Shown: positions 12,401-27,400 of the stretch, piece by piece
Layout: the number at the start of each line of letters is the position of its first letter
How positions within the stretch are numbered: the stretch's first letter is position 1
DNA from: Pipra filicauda
Lineage: Eukaryota > Chordata > Aves > Passeriformes > Pipridae
Length of the DNA stretch: 64,000 nt
Assembly: GCF_003945595.2 (NCBI RefSeq)
Contig: NW_024104448.1
Coordinates: forward strand, 351,409-415,408
Reading direction: 5' to 3'
Position numbers and translations under genes: made by a program
The notes under the pieces: generated by a model
The model's database searches: none
Told to the model about the DNA's origin: nothing
The model's input: the letters and a program-made list of their open reading frames with translations, nothing else

Positions 12401-15400
12401 TATATGTTATTGAATAACATGCAGTTATATGGTGGTTTCAGAAAGCAGTTGGCTGCAAGGAGATTTGAGATGACATGTATTACAATGCCTATTGAATGTT
12501 CAGCCTGGGTAAACTTGTTGAAATCTTGCTTTGTTTAGGCATAGGATTTTTATTTTCCTCACTAGCCTTCTTTAAAAGTTATGTTTCTGAATACATTTAA
12601 TCCCTACAAAATAAGGTATATTGCACAGCAGAATTACCTTTTATGGTGTAGCTTTTAGTATTTGAACCTGGTAATGGGACACTGATGATAATTCTTTAGT
12701 AGGTAAGTCTAATTTTATACAAAATCAGAGAGAAGTAATGTACTATATGGTTTGGAATTTCCTCTCCTGCCATGTGAAACTTTAATCTTGAATAACAAAT
12801 CTGTCCTGTTTTGCATTTCCACAATTTGGAAATAGACAATTTACTGAAATAGTTTCAGTATTGGAGTTCAGATTCTACTAGATACTTGTAAGAGAAGTTT
12901 ACCTTCTGAGTGCTCATGGTGGAACACTAGTTAAAATTGTCTATGCAAATTTGAATTCCGAGCCTCTATTTGAAGATTTTTAGATGCTGTTCAAAAACTC
13001 TAAAAAAACAAATTGCAGCTGACTGTTTTATAAAATCAAGATATACCTGATAGCTTATTAATAACGTCTGGTTTGCCGAAAGGAAAAATAACACATCTTC
13101 AAGGCTTTTAGAATCTTTCAAGGGTTAATGAAACTGCAGGACATGTAGACCTGCTTGGGGTTACAGATTACAGACGGTTCTGCTTCTCTTCTATGTATAT
13201 TGTTTGGAAGGACACAAGGCGTGAAAGCTTGTATTGGGGTAGGAACTCCATATTAGTGGGAAAAACTTAAAAGCAGGGTGCCAGAGGCAGGGGTTTGATT
13301 GTGAAGATTGTGAGATCTCTGTCGTATTTAAAACCTGTATGTCTTGACATGCATTTCCAGTGCAGACTGAAAGGGCTTGTGGAGGGAGGAACATAAAGAA
13401 CATCTATCAAAACTCTGACTATGACTGACTTAGCCTAGTGTTGATGCTTTCCAGTCCTATTGCAGTGGTTTAGATAGATGGTCACTTCCTCCTTATGGAC
13501 CACACTGTTGGAAGAATTAAATCCTTCCCAAGAAGGAACTTTGAAGTTATCTCAACTCTGAATACATCCGCTCTATCGTCTTTATGAACAAGAGCTACTT
13601 TGGCATGGCTTTACTTCCTGTTTGACATGTCTCTTTCAAGATCAGAAAATCTAGGCCCTGAGCCACATAAAGAAAAACATATTGAGAGCAACTTCTCTTT
13701 GTAGTGGTTGTTTGTGCAAGTTCAAATCTACTGTACAATCAAATTAGTTGTGTCTACTTAGTGTTTTTAAAATTTGGTGGAAAATCTGAAGGAAGAAAAA
13801 GGCTTGAGAACAAGCTGAGGAAGAAATGTGCAAAAAGTCTTCCAACTGATCTTAAGATATTAAAAAATGTATTGAAGATAATGAGTCTTTATTTAGACCC
13901 TGTTCTACCAAGTGTTTGTATGTTAATGAGGAGGGAAATTCCAGGGGAATCCTCTTAGTCCTTTCATACAAGCTTAACTATAGACTGACACTTCCGGGTG
14001 TGCACTAGAGTACAGAAATCTGCCAGCAGACTTGCTTCAGTACTGCTTTGGCGTCTGGCAGGGTCATCAGTGTTGTCCACCTCTCAGTATTCCGTACCGG
14101 TATGTACAGCAGTGTGCTTGCAATTTTCCTCTATATAGAATTTCCAGGTGCTATTTGAGCATTCTGTCAAAGCATTAAATAGAACTTGTAGTTTTCTTTA
14201 GTCCAAAGAAAGTTCACAGCTTTCTCTTGAACAGTCTTTTTTAAAACTCAAATTCTAAAACATTTGTTGTAATTTACTAATAGAAATAGCTAATTGGGCT
14301 TTATATAACCTGTAAAGAGCTATACTTAAAAAGCTAGAATGAGCAACAGAGTTCTTTGTACTCTGAAGTTGGGAGAGTATTTTGGATAAAGTATCATGTA
14401 TTCTTTCTTAACTATCTGGTTTTCCTGCTGGCAGGAACAAGTTGTTGAGCTGGATAAGCTTTTGGTGTGACCTATCCTAAAAATGGGCATTTAAAGTCAG
14501 GTGCTGCCAAGCCTGCCAGATACATCTCTGGGCTGCCCTTACTTGAAAACTCCTGCTTGGGAACTCTGTGCACACTTCCTCACCCGGTACTGGAAAAGCA
14601 AAAATGTCCTCTGATATGTTCAACACTTCAGCCTCGGCAAGAAAGATGTGGTAGCTTGAAGAAATCACTATAGAGGTCATAATTATTTCTGGAAGGATGA
14701 GGTTGACTTCTGTAATACAGTTGTCAATTCATATGTAGCGTGACAGATTGGTTCTATCCATTTTCAAAACAAGCTGAAAAAACTGGAATATAGGACAAAA
14801 ATCAACCCTATTATGGATGTCTTCAGGAAGATACCACTTGGTTCTTACTCTTCTCTGCTACATAGTTTGAGATGTGCTGAAAACACCTTTGGGAAGAGCC
14901 TGCAAATTCATATTTTTCTTAACTTTTTCTGTACAAACATTCTGTGCGTTCAGGTAATTGTATTTTATTCTGCAGTGGTAGCTAACAGTGAATGGCACTA
15001 ATGTGTAGCTAACTGCATTTTGTTATTTAAAAGTGCTTCTGTTAAACATACTTTAAAAAAAGATGTCAGGGGGAGGAAGTGAGGTAAAAGGGGCCCTGAC
15101 ACAGCACAGATGCTAAACAATAGTGTCACAGTGCACACAGTGAGCAACACTTTTGTCTCCTGGGAAGTGCAGCTGTCAGTTTTTAACAAGTTTCCATCTC
15201 CTAGAACCAGTGGCAGCATCAAGTTGTTTCCTGTATCATCTTGCAGTGTGAAATATTCAGTGCTTTCTGGACAATTTAGGCAAAGTCAAGAAAAAAAAAT
15301 CTACTCTCCTGCTGTTCTGATGTTTCCTTTTTGTTCTATCACAGTTCTGTTTCTATCAGCTTTTTCCCACTGAAACTGTCATGCCTTAGGTAGAGTAGAC

Positions 15401-18400
15401 CTGGCCTTTTGCAGGCATTTGGGTTGGCAGGGTGTATTTGCCTACACACACAGCACTAGCCCGGTCTAGGAACCTACTGCTTCAGCCACTTACCTGACTA
15501 TTTTGGGCTGTGCCCACCAGTGTCTGTATTTTAGTGAGGTATTTACACTCTCTTGATGTATGCAGGTGTAAAAGCAGTATAAAACTACACCGGGTTTGGA
15601 CTGTGTGAAGAGGAAATGTAAAATTAATTTTGTCTTTGTGTAGTAATGCGTTATTTTTGGCCTTATTTTTAAAGGAAGACAGATACTACAGTTTTGGAAT
15701 AGTGCTTCTTTAAAATGTTGGGAGATGCTTGGAAACAGGAATGGGGGAATTTACTGTAATATCTCATTAACTAGTGCTCATTACCCAAAAATCTTTGGGG
15801 AGTGGAATTAGTTGTAGCTTACATTACCACATGACATCTTTGTTTCTAGAATGCTTAGCATTCATTTAAATAGCTAAATGTATGTGTCTGTTTTTAACAA
15901 ACTGGGAGCTATTTTTGAGGGAATGAGGAGTCCAGTCATGTTTTAGTCTAGTGCTGAAAGTAAAATACATACCCTTTAAGCTTATCCACCTAAACTGGAA
16001 ATTGAAAGAGGAATAAGAGAACTTTTATCAGTGATGCTTGGGAATGAAGTAGAAGGATAAATGCTTACTTTTCATTTTGTTACATATAATGGTTTTAGCA
16101 TCATTTTAATGAACTCTAGAAGCCCAAAAAAGGGGGTTTATCTGGATAAAGGCATAAATAAAGGATTTTTAAAATTAAACTGCTATGTTTACAATGCAAG
16201 GGGTGCTTTTCCAGACTGTTGTGGCGATTAGAGTATTTTTCTGTATTCTGTTTTGTTTAGGTGCCTTCAGGCACACAATTTTAAAACTGGCAGAGGAGTG
16301 CACTGAGAAGTTGTAGTATGTCTTGCCTGAGTAGCTAAGCTTTGTTTCTTACATTTTAAACTTTATATTGCTGCAGGAAAGCATGTTCTGCTTGTATTTC
16401 AGTTTTTGCAATTTCTTTTATTCTTTCTTGCACATCTTGGATGAGTAGACTTGCTGGAATCTATTTTCTGAAGTCATACTTCCCACTCTTGAAGTATCAC
16501 TTCTGATTGGGATAACCAGTCTTAGCTTTGTATGATGGTTTTTTTGATGCATTTGAGCTTTATGGACAGTGATGCTCATTATTGCCTAGTAGCACCATCT
16601 AGCTGTTGGTAATGCAGAATTCTCCTTTTTTCTTCAGCACAGACAGCAGATGTTCTTGTACCTACTGACCAAGCCATCATTATGTTTGAGGAAATACCTT
16701 TTTTCCCCTTCTTGGCAATTAAGTCTGATACTATATAAAAGCTGGGATTTGGATCTGTCTTCTCTCAAATATTCTTAATATCTGTGCTTATTTGCCAACT
16801 CCCAGGAAAAAACTTTCTAGCTTATTATTAGCGTTCATCTGTTCCAAGCCTCTGAAATGTTTTACTGTTAAGCAGGTAGCAGTGTAGTGGTTAACATTTC
16901 AACATGCAGCACATGTTCTGTTCAGTTTTGCTGTGGGACAGTTGGTAGCTCTACCTCTATACAACTATATAAGAATACCTGATCTTTTGAGCTCAAGGAA
17001 TAGCAATTTTGTTCTTTAGAACTTTTCGTTGCTTTCATAATTTAAAGAACAAGAGACACTTCTTTATTTTCTTATTTTAACATGTCTTAAATGCCTTTGT
17101 TCTACACTATAAGCATCTATAGGAAATGCGTAAGAAGCAGCAAGTTGTCTTCTTACTAAAGTGCATGGATGACTGAGTGTATGAGATGCACTCTCTTCTT
17201 GTAACAGATGGATTGAAGGCCTCATCCTCTCTGAAAAGTTGAGAAGTCAGGGACATGTTTGTGTTATACTTTTTATCTTTGCAAAGCCCTGCCAAGACCC
17301 ATACCAGCAGCACTTGTGTTGCAGGGCAGCTGACACACAAAGGAGCAGATAAATTAGCTTGTTCACAGCAAAGCCTAAGACTTAAGTCTAAAAATCCATG
17401 ATTTCCACAGGAAGGAGTGAGAAAAAGATCATTGTAATTGCTCTTCTTCCCTTCTTCCCTTTGCTTCTCAATTCCTTGTATAGTTTTCAATATACAGTGC
17501 TTGAAGCAGAGAGCAGTTTGTGTCACCATGTGCTGCTGCTTTCTAAATAGCCACATCTAGAGAAGTCTAACATGGAATTAGGGACAAAACACTTGGATTT
17601 AGAAACAGTAAAGATTTTTAATAATGTGATAGTTTAAGAACAAAATTTTGTTAAATAGTAATGGTAATTCTTTGCCCTCAACTTTATGAATTAAAGTATT
17701 TATTCTTTAGACCTAGTATACTGAGATCATAGAAACAGTTCTGTATGCAGAGTGGAATATTTTTTTCCAATATAGTCTTCGAAGCAGAGAAGATGAGAGA
17801 GTAACTAAACCGGGAGCTGTGTCTACACCGGTAAAGAATGCAGATGATACTTCTAAAACTGTGGAAGAAGTGACAGTTGAGAGAACTGAAAAACAAACTC
17901 CACCACTACCAGGTAAAAATATTTTAATATATTAATCATGATATTATTGAGAAAGGATGACCAGTAAAGATTTTATGCCATTGCGTATTTGTGGAATGAT
18001 TTCTAAAGTCTTAGAAAAAGTCCAAATTATTTTTATTTCTGAATACGAACAGTCTTTTTAACCATAATCCCATTTATATTTTAAAAGTTTTGCTCCTGAA
18101 AACCTAAGCTGTGGAGCCTGTCCATTGTAAAGGAGTCAAATTTCAGTGTTTAGAGTTGTAGTTATAGGCGATGCTTGTGAAAAGCTCTTTTGGTTTCTCA
18201 AGCAAGGTTAAAATCGGTCATTTCTGAGTGTTCAGCAATAAACTTTGTCTCATGGGTTACTGTAACAGACTATATTTATAATAAGGATGTAGTTAAACCT
18301 GTTTAGAACTACTGTTCCCAAGATACAACTCAGAACACTCCGAGATGCTTTGTTCACGTCACACTTCATAACTACAGTCACAGACCGAGAAGGCAGTACA

Positions 18401-21400
18401 TCTGATAAAACCAGAACAAAATCTCATTGCTTTTTCCCAAAAGGGAAGGATAAGCTTAATGGCAACAGATAAAAGCCAGATGGTGTAACAAAGAAAAAAG
18501 CTAAGATGGTACAGTGACAGGACACTGTTCCGGGCAGGCTGACTTGCAAGATTTTTGTTTACAGAATGAGGCACTTCAGTGAAATAACAAGTAGAGAAAA
18601 AGAAGCTGTGCAGATGGCTTAGAGGGAGCTGGTTTTGAAAGGCTGGGTACAATGAGAAAAAGCACATTCAAGCTTAAAAATATTTGAAGACTTAGGGGAT
18701 AAGCAGTGACACTTCTGCATGTAGTATTCAGTAGATGAGTGAAGAACCAAAAGAGTTATGATGTTGATGGATTCTTAAAGTTCTTAAAAATAAGAACACA
18801 TTTTCTGATACAGCAGCCATTGCTAAAAAATTGCCATAGGAGGTGACATTTTACAGTGGTGTTATGAAGATATGTAAATGAAGTAAGTTTATATTTACCA
18901 AGATAGAAAAAGGATGTGGTAGTGAGATTAGAAAGATGAATTCTGTATTTCTGTAAAATATTGAAGATTAATAATTGGTGTAATACAAATCCAGCCAGAA
19001 TAGGAAACCCTTAAGAGGGTTCTTAATCCAAAGTAACATACTAATAATTGGTCTGAGGGACTGGCAAGCAAGTAATAAGTACTGTGGGGATTTTATAGGT
19101 TGGTGGAGAAGGAGAAATACTCTATTCTTGAATGAATAGAATATACATGGAAGTACTTAGTTTGGGTGGGAGGAGTTCTAGGGCCAGTACATAAAGATAA
19201 TATTTAATTAATAACCTCACAGAAAGTTCTAGGGAAATGAGGATCTTTCAGAGACTGTAATGAAAATGTTAGAAAGGTCGTTGGCAGAATCTGTGACAGT
19301 TTGCTGCTTAGGCTAAGGGCAAGGACAAGATGACTGTCATAGTCGATGGTGTTGAAGAAGGGTAAAGGGAGAGTATTTGTTCAGAGGAATCATCAGAGGC
19401 TTAGGCTAGGAAAGGGTCATTAAAGACTTAAAGGTAAATGCTTCATTGTGGTATGGTAAGGACCAAAATCATGTTTAGAAAAAGGCATTATTACCCAATT
19501 GTTGCCTGAAATTCCCAATTTCCAGACTAGTCTGTTCAGTGACTTTGAAAGAAGATGGCACAGTTGTTGGTAAGATAAGAGGTCTTAGAGTAGTTTGAAG
19601 CTAGCCTTGTTTGAAATGAACTTTTCTCAAGTGTGCAGAGATCAGCCTTAAATATAAATTCTTGTAACATGACCAAGCATGTAAAACAGAGAAGAGCCCC
19701 TGTTGGTGCTCATTACAGAGGGAAGCCTGCAGGGGCAGTTTCCTCCAGGGACTCCAGAGAATCTCTGCAGCAGAACCATAGTAAGTGCGTGTCTTTAAGA
19801 ACCGTTGACTGGACCAAAGTAAGCATTGAAATCTGTCAACTTCAAGGCATTGTGGTTTGAGAGTTTGTGGTATTTTCATTTCAAAAATTAACTTCTTGAG
19901 GGAAGAGAACCAAGGGAAAATAAAGAAGTTAAGTCAGATAAGTTGAGGTTAGAAACAGAACGGTTGAAAGTTGTCTTGGGAGCAGGAAACCTTCTAGTTC
20001 TTGTAGTTTTACAGTTTTTGGGGTACTTGATGAAGTACAGAGGAAGTTTAGGGACTTTTACTGAAGTAATAATTAGGCCAGTAAGCACACTGCTTTGAAT
20101 GGCATGATAAGAGTGTCTTCTGTTGTTGTAAATTTCTAGAATTTCACTTTTTTGGATCTAGGCAGGATAGAGGAAGGGTACTGAAGAAGTCATGAACTAA
20201 GTTAAACTTTCTGATCTTTAAATGACTGAATGGGCATTGGAAATCTTCTGATATTTTAATAGAACCAAAGCCAGTGTATGCACAAGGAGGTCAGCCAGAT
20301 GTGGATTTACCAGTCAGCCCATCTGATGGTCCTTTACCCAACTCAACCCATGAAGATGGAATGCTTCGGTAATGTAACTCAAAATAAACTATTCAAACTG
20401 CCTGATCCTTGAGCAAACCAAACTTGTATCCAAAGTGAGGAATAACCTGTATACATGGTCTGATGTCAAGTCCAACATGCTGTCCTGACACTTCTGTTCA
20501 GAAATATTAAGATGAAGACTTTAGATTTATTCCTGAGCCTTGTTGGCACTTACATTGTGTAATATACCATTTTAAAGTCTAGTCGTTTCTATGGATATGA
20601 ACCATTAGAATGATCAACAGGTGAAAAGAATTTGCAGTTTTTGTTTCTCCCTGAGCACCCTCACCCCTTCTTCCCTGTCCCCGTCTCCAAAGAGAGGAGG
20701 GATAGTATAGCATATACTTTACCTTTCATAGTAATAGAAAAGAAGTGAGTAAAGGTCACTGCAGAAACATGCAATCTCCTAATGTGGAAATGAGTCCACT
20801 TCAACTGGGATCTCCTTTATGGGCATTAGTGTACATGAGAATAGATTCTAGTTTGATTTCATCTCAAATTCATGTTAATCTCTTCAGAGCCAAAATAGAT
20901 CTGTACACCAGCACAGCTCTTTAAAAAGAAGAACATTTTTGAAAGAGTGTCAGTGTCTCCCTTAAATTACTCTATGAATGTAAGACAAACAAACCCCACT
21001 AAACTAGTAAATACAGGTGGTTTTTTTTGAAGTGCTGCTAATGAGTGTTGTAATGCTGCAGTTGATAAGCAGTTAATGGTATGCATAGCTTAATACCCAC
21101 TAATTGACTAATGGGCAGATTACTCCTTTGCGTGTGTTCAGTTTCAAATTTACCAGAATATTTCATGCTATTAGACTTCTAAGTGGAATATTTTCTAAAT
21201 CCCTAGGCCAAGCATGAAACTAGTAAAATTCAGAAAAGGAGATAGTGTGGGCTTGCGACTGGCAGGTGGCAATGATGTTGGCATATTTGTAGCTGGTGTT
21301 CTGGAAGACAGCCCTGCGGCGAAAGAAGGATTAGAGGAAGGGGACCAGATTCTCAGGGTATGTCAAAACCAGTAACAGTACAAGTGTTTTGTTGTACCAA

Positions 21401-24400
21401 AGTAGGTTTTCTTTCTGTAGGATTGAATATGTTGCCTTCGTAGTTCACACAGGTTTTTTTCTGCATGTACTTATTAGATGACTTACTAGCAGCAAAGTCT
21501 TTTCTTACTCTGCTGTTGCTAGGAAGGTTAGTACGTTTTGTACATAAAAATTTATAGACTAATTCAGTTGATAAAATTGTTTGATTTTGTTAACTGCTGG
21601 GTGACTGAATTGTCAGAGAACTGTGGTCACTGATGCTCCATAATATTGAGTATAAAATGAACAACTACCCATTATCTCATAAGCTTTGCTTTTATTGAGA
21701 AATAAAGCTGGACTATTTAGAGGTGCAAGAGGCATCTTGAGATACATGTACTTGATGTGTATGTATGAAATTAAGAAAAAAATCGTAGAGTTTGATTCAG
21801 ATTTCCTGTTGTATAGTTAAATCTCTGTAATAATGTCGTATGCTAAATCAAACTGATTACTTCATTGATACCAGGTAAATAATGTAGACTTCACAAATAT
21901 CATCAGAGAAGAAGCTGTCCTTTTTTTGCTTGATCTTCCTAAAGGAGAAGAAGTAACGATTTTGGCACAGAAGAAAAAAGATGGTAAATATTTGTGTAAT
22001 GGAAGTAATGTAGAAAACTACTTGGAATAGAATTAAAAAGTTTAGTGACTAACTGCTGACTTGCAGGAAATGGGCACCTTAGACTATTAAGTTCTTTTAG
22101 ATTTGGAATCAGTTACTACTGCAAATGGACTAGAGACTGATATGATAACAGTGCAACCCCTCCCCTCAAAAACAAACAAAACTCCAAACAAAAAATTCAT
22201 CAGAAATAACTCCTAACATCTAAGAAAAGTATCGGCATTAAACCCTGGTGGAAGCAGAATAGTCTGTTGTAGTCATGCCATTGAAAACGAGTGATTAAAC
22301 TGATGTGTTTGCACATACAAACTTCTTTCCTCGTAAGACTAATTCCTTCCAGGGCAACTGAATTAAGCTTGCACTTGCATCAAATTTTTGACTATGAAAG
22401 TTGAATTTATGTTAGTAGAGTTTTCTATATAGTTATGCTGCTTAAAATAGAGCAGCTCTGAGACATTAAGGCTTCTTGAAGTAATATTGTATATTTAGAA
22501 CAAGGAGAACTAAGGTGAGGCATTGGTTTGAGTAATTTTTGTGACCGTTAGGACGTGACTTGAACTTAAGTAACACTTGATATTTGGGGATTTCTTTTTC
22601 TTTTTTCAGTTTATCGTCGCATTGTTGAGTCTGATGTAGGGGATTCTTTCTATATCAGAACTCATTTTGAATATGAGAAGGAATCTCCTTATGGACTAAG
22701 TTTCAATAAAGGTGAAGTGTTCCGGGTGGTGGACACTCTTTACAACGGTAAACTGGGTTCGTGGCTGGCAATTCGAATTGGCAAGAACCATAAGGAAGTG
22801 GAAAGAGGTATCATACCTAACAAAAACAGGTACGATCTTAAAATACTGTAATTGCTGATTTAAAGCTACAGTTTCAAGTTCTGCATCTCTATAATGAATG
22901 ATTGGACTTGTCTGCAGGGTGTGAGTTTATAGAACTGGTTCAGTCAGAAAAAGTGTCAAAAGTTAAAACAAGTGGAAGTAAGATATCTGATCTCTGGATT
23001 TGCTTTTGACTCTGCACAATCTACAAATAAACTTTCTCTTTAATACAAGAGGCAAGGATATAGTAAGTTTTAGAAATGTGATATCAAACTCAGTAATTGT
23101 CTTGTGCTTCCTAATACAGAAACAACAATAGCTTGGTTCAGCTGGTAGTGGTGGGTTTGTTTTTTTTTTTTTTTTGAAGATGTAAGCTTGCTAGTCAAGC
23201 ATTACTTCAGAACCTGACTTCCTTGATAACTGGGGTTTGTTGTCATCTTAGAGCGGAACAACTAGCCAGCGTACAGTACACGCTTCCAAAGACAGCAGGA
23301 GGAGATCGAGCAGATTTTTGGAGATTCCGAGGTTTGCGAAGCTCAAAAAGAAACCTCCGGAAAAGCAGAGAAGATCTGTCTGCCCAGCCTGTTCAAACGA
23401 AGTTTCCTGCCTATGAAAGAGTTGTTCTTCGGGAAGGTATGGCTTTACTCTTACTGCTGCACAGTACAGGTCTGTGTGGTTTCATTTAAAATAGCCAGTG
23501 TGATTAAGAGTATCTGGCATTTGTTTTAAGCAACCAATATATCTTGACTTTTCTATTGCCTTCAATTCTAGCTGGGTTTCTCAGACCTGTAACCATTTTT
23601 GGTCCAATTGCTGATGTTGCACGGGAGAAACTTGCTAGAGAAGAACCAGATATCTTTCAAATTGCAAGTAAGTGTGAGATCAAGTTTTTCTGCAGTTAGG
23701 AAACAGTCAGCTTTCTTTGGCTAAGTTGTTTCTACGTTATTACTTTAGTTAACATGTTTAACAAGATATTGACAATATAAAGCAACAGACTAAATGTAAT
23801 CCACTGTATGGTTGCTGATAATGGTCTGAAGATAAAAGTAGTATTAGTTCTATTTAGAACCTTCTCAAATTTCATTTTATTTCTGTACCTTATCGTATTT
23901 CTAAGTGCTTTTGTAAAGATGTGATTGTTTGTTTGATTTTTTTTAAATGGCCAAGATGTGATTTTTTTTTATGGGTAGATTTTCATGTATTACTTGGAAT
24001 CAGATTTGAGCTCTGAAATGGTTTGTTTTATCTTAATAAGGGAATGTAGAATATGTTGTAAGCCTACAATAGATTTTAACTGTGTCCTCTTTACCAGAAA
24101 GTGAACCAAGAGATGCTGGTACTGATCAACGTAGTTCTGGCATTATCCGTCTTCACACTATAAAACAGATAATCGATAGAGTAAGTCTTTTATTGTCACT
24201 CCACCTTTAACACCAGAAGAGTAAAACCAGTATAATGAAGTAAAGTGTTAGCTATTTTAAATGTAGAATAATAACTGAGTGTGTTTGCTTTAACATTAAC
24301 TTTCTCATCTTTCTATTGGCTAATTAAAAAACCCCATCACCTTCTCCGTATTAATAACTGCAGCCTAGATATACTTCTAGGCTTTGTTCCAGAGAGTGTT

Positions 24401-27400
24401 CTTAAGGCTGTTTCAAGCTGTCTCCTATTTCACTTAAAGCCATGGTGCGACATAACAGCTAGAAATTGTTACTTTATTTATGGAGTTGTTAGTCTTCCCC
24501 CACCCCAATGTACAGATTGATTACTTGACATCGTTTTTTTTGTGCAAGGACTAAGGGAAAGGGTTCTTTTATTTCCCTTCCTTAAGATGCTTAAAACCTT
24601 TAAGATTAGTTTATGATAAAGAGGCTCACCTTTTAATTTCCTTACTTAAAAACAAGCTGGAAGCCTTTCAGGTACTTCAGTAGGAGGGGAGAAAAAGGCT
24701 ATTGTAGCAGCAAAGTGGGTATACTTCATACTGTGTGCTTGATTGCATTGAATGAAAGCTGGCCAAGTTTTGCATTCAGAATGAATTTTTATTTTTTTTA
24801 AAAGGAAGATGGAGGTGTGTGATGAGACTAGGTCTTATGTTTCAATCTTTGCTTTTTTTTTATTCAAAGAATACTAATAGGGCACTACTTACTTTTAGTT
24901 CAGTGCCCGGTTGCTTTGAGGAGATGTTTTAAAATGGGGAATTAAATATTAAATTGTTAGTTATGCAGTCAGTCCTAGAGTTCAAAAAGTATATGCTGAT
25001 GTAGGCTGGTGTTGGAATTGGTTTGGCTTCTTTTATTCTGATATTCAAATAGGAGAAGGATTTAAATCAATACTTTGAACCAATGAATTCTGTAAAGGTA
25101 ATAAAAAGTAAATTTGTGGAGTATGTTTTAAAAAAATTGCCTGTAGTATATAAATGATTCACTTCCTTGCCTCTGTCCCTTTTATCACAACAGGACAAAC
25201 ACGCTTTATTAGATGTCACTCCTAATGCAGTGGACCGGCTGAATTATGCCCAGTGGTATCCCATTGTAGTGTTCCTAAATCCTGACTCTAAGCAGGGAGT
25301 AAAGACTATGAGAATGAGGTTGTGCCCAGAATCACGAAAAAGTGCCCGAAAGCTGTATGAGAGAGCTCACAAACTCCGCAAAAATAATCACCATCTCTTC
25401 ACAAGTAAGTAATTAGACATACTGGATTAGCATTTCTGAAAGGGAAAAGGAGGCAAGATGAGAGAGGCTTCTTCCTCCAGAATTTTCTGCAAATGGACTA
25501 ATTCAAGCAGTGATTGACTTGTTCAGACTTCCCCATTCAATAACCGGTAGTTAATTGGTGTGTGCATCATTTGCACGTGACTGCATGAATGTAAAGCAAT
25601 CTGAAAACTGAAAATAATACTTGTAACAGATCTGGTGGCTTTGCAGGATGATCAACCAAAATCAAAATTTGAATGAAAAGGAAAACGATGGAACTTTCTT
25701 TTTAACTTGGCTAAACTGAAGCCTCTTTTTATTCTGAGCTACTGTTAACTCAGTATTTCCTGTGGGATAAAACACCCCAAACCACATCAGGCCTTAAGGT
25801 TGCTTTGGATAGTAATATTTACATTACTCTTTAAATCTCGTAGTTTTAACCTACCAGTTTATGTTGCTTTTATTATTCATGGTGCAGATCCTTCTCATAA
25901 TTCTGCAGAAATCATAAGTCAAACTAATCTACTGTACTTCTAGCTACCATTAACTTGAATTCAATGAATGAAGGATGGTATGGAGCTCTCAAGGAAGCAA
26001 TTCAGCAGCAACAGAACCAACTGGTGTGGGTTTCAGAAGGAAAGGTAAGAAATTATGTGTTTAGAGAGAAATGGCAAAACTTTATTTATGAGAGGTTTTT
26101 TGCTTTTTTCATTGTAACTGATATTACACATAGGGGCTGATGGTTGTGGAATGCAGCGTATTTTTCTTCTTTCCTCCTCATTTTAACTATCATTTGAAAA
26201 TCTGAAGCAGTAATGCCTCATGGCTGTGCGAGCTGCTCAAAGCTGATTTGTCACTACATTAGTGCAGTTATTCTATTAAGGAGAGCTGTGCAGTTGTCCT
26301 TATGCATGTAGCAGCGTAGGAAGGGAGCATTTGCTCATTGCTGCTGTTAACTGGAGGATATATAATGCTTTGAACGCTTTGTGGGGATTGGGTGTTTTTT
26401 TTATCAAAGAACTTCTGGGTATTTTGCTGCCTGTGTGCATGGGGTTAGGATTGCCTGATGATGAATGATTTTTTTCACTAACAGAAAAGCAAATGGCATA
26501 TTCATGTTCTTTGACCTTTCTGAGAACTGTGTTCTCTCAGTTGTGAGAACACATGCAAAATCATAAGTTGGTATTCTTTGTTTCCCACTAAAACTTCACT
26601 TACCTTCTCAAGCTGCATGTTAACCTACGCACATTAGATCCATTCCTCTTGAACTGTTATCGAGTGAAATGCCAACTGTTTGCTTACTTGTAGCAAATGA
26701 TGAATTGGCTATTGCTATGTGTTTCTTAATTAGATGTTAGCTCCTTTTACCTCCTTATATCTACCTTCAAAGTAACGATTCTGATATCATAATATCCCTC
26801 TAAAGTGCAGCTCTGTATCTTTCCAAACACTTTGATATTTATAGACAGCATGCACTGTCCCCTCTCTTACACTCACAGTCATCTGGCCCCTTAGTAAAAT
26901 GATTGTAAGAGCTAGGCTGCAGTAAAGGCTTTTAGGTCTAAGTTTGACATCATCGGTGATTGAAACCTCCCCTGATTTCTCCTCCCCTGTGATATTCAGA
27001 ACTGCTGAATCTTCATACTTTTGCTGTGCTGCTGGATTTGGAATATAACTTAACTTTTTCACTACCAGACTTTGTCTTGTTCTGAACTACAGTGTAGATG
27101 CATTCCATTTGTCCAGTTTTTAATTATTCGCAAAAAAAATTCCAATATTTACATTGGAAGAAAAAGGGGATTCTTTAAGAGGTATTTCAATAAATGTGTA
27201 CTCTAATTTTGACACAGGCAGATGGTGCTACAAGTGATGACCTTGATTTACACGATGACCGCCTTTCCTACCTCTCCGCTCCTGGCAGTGAGTATTCCAT
27301 GTACAGCACAGACAGCAGACACACGTCTGATTATGAAGACACAGACACAGAAGGGGGTGCTTATACTGATCAAGAACTGGATGAAACTCTGAATGATGAG

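Larger units (their letters stand above)
20369..27217 (+). other. TJP1: TJP1 introns 10-18
   Basis: Nine introns of 134-1173 nt separate exons 10-19. Those over 300 nt are 20369-21206, 21358-21874, 21984-22609, 22830-23251, 23668-24097, 24181-25193, 25405-25943 and 26045-27217. I see only AT-rich sequence with short poly(T) runs such as 23159-23175. Confidence 0.8.

Noticed and set aside
17107..17556. 149-codon frame on the - strand in TJP1 intron 8
   Set aside because: No recognisable domain, no splice or promoter context; a chance frame is expected in this much sequence.
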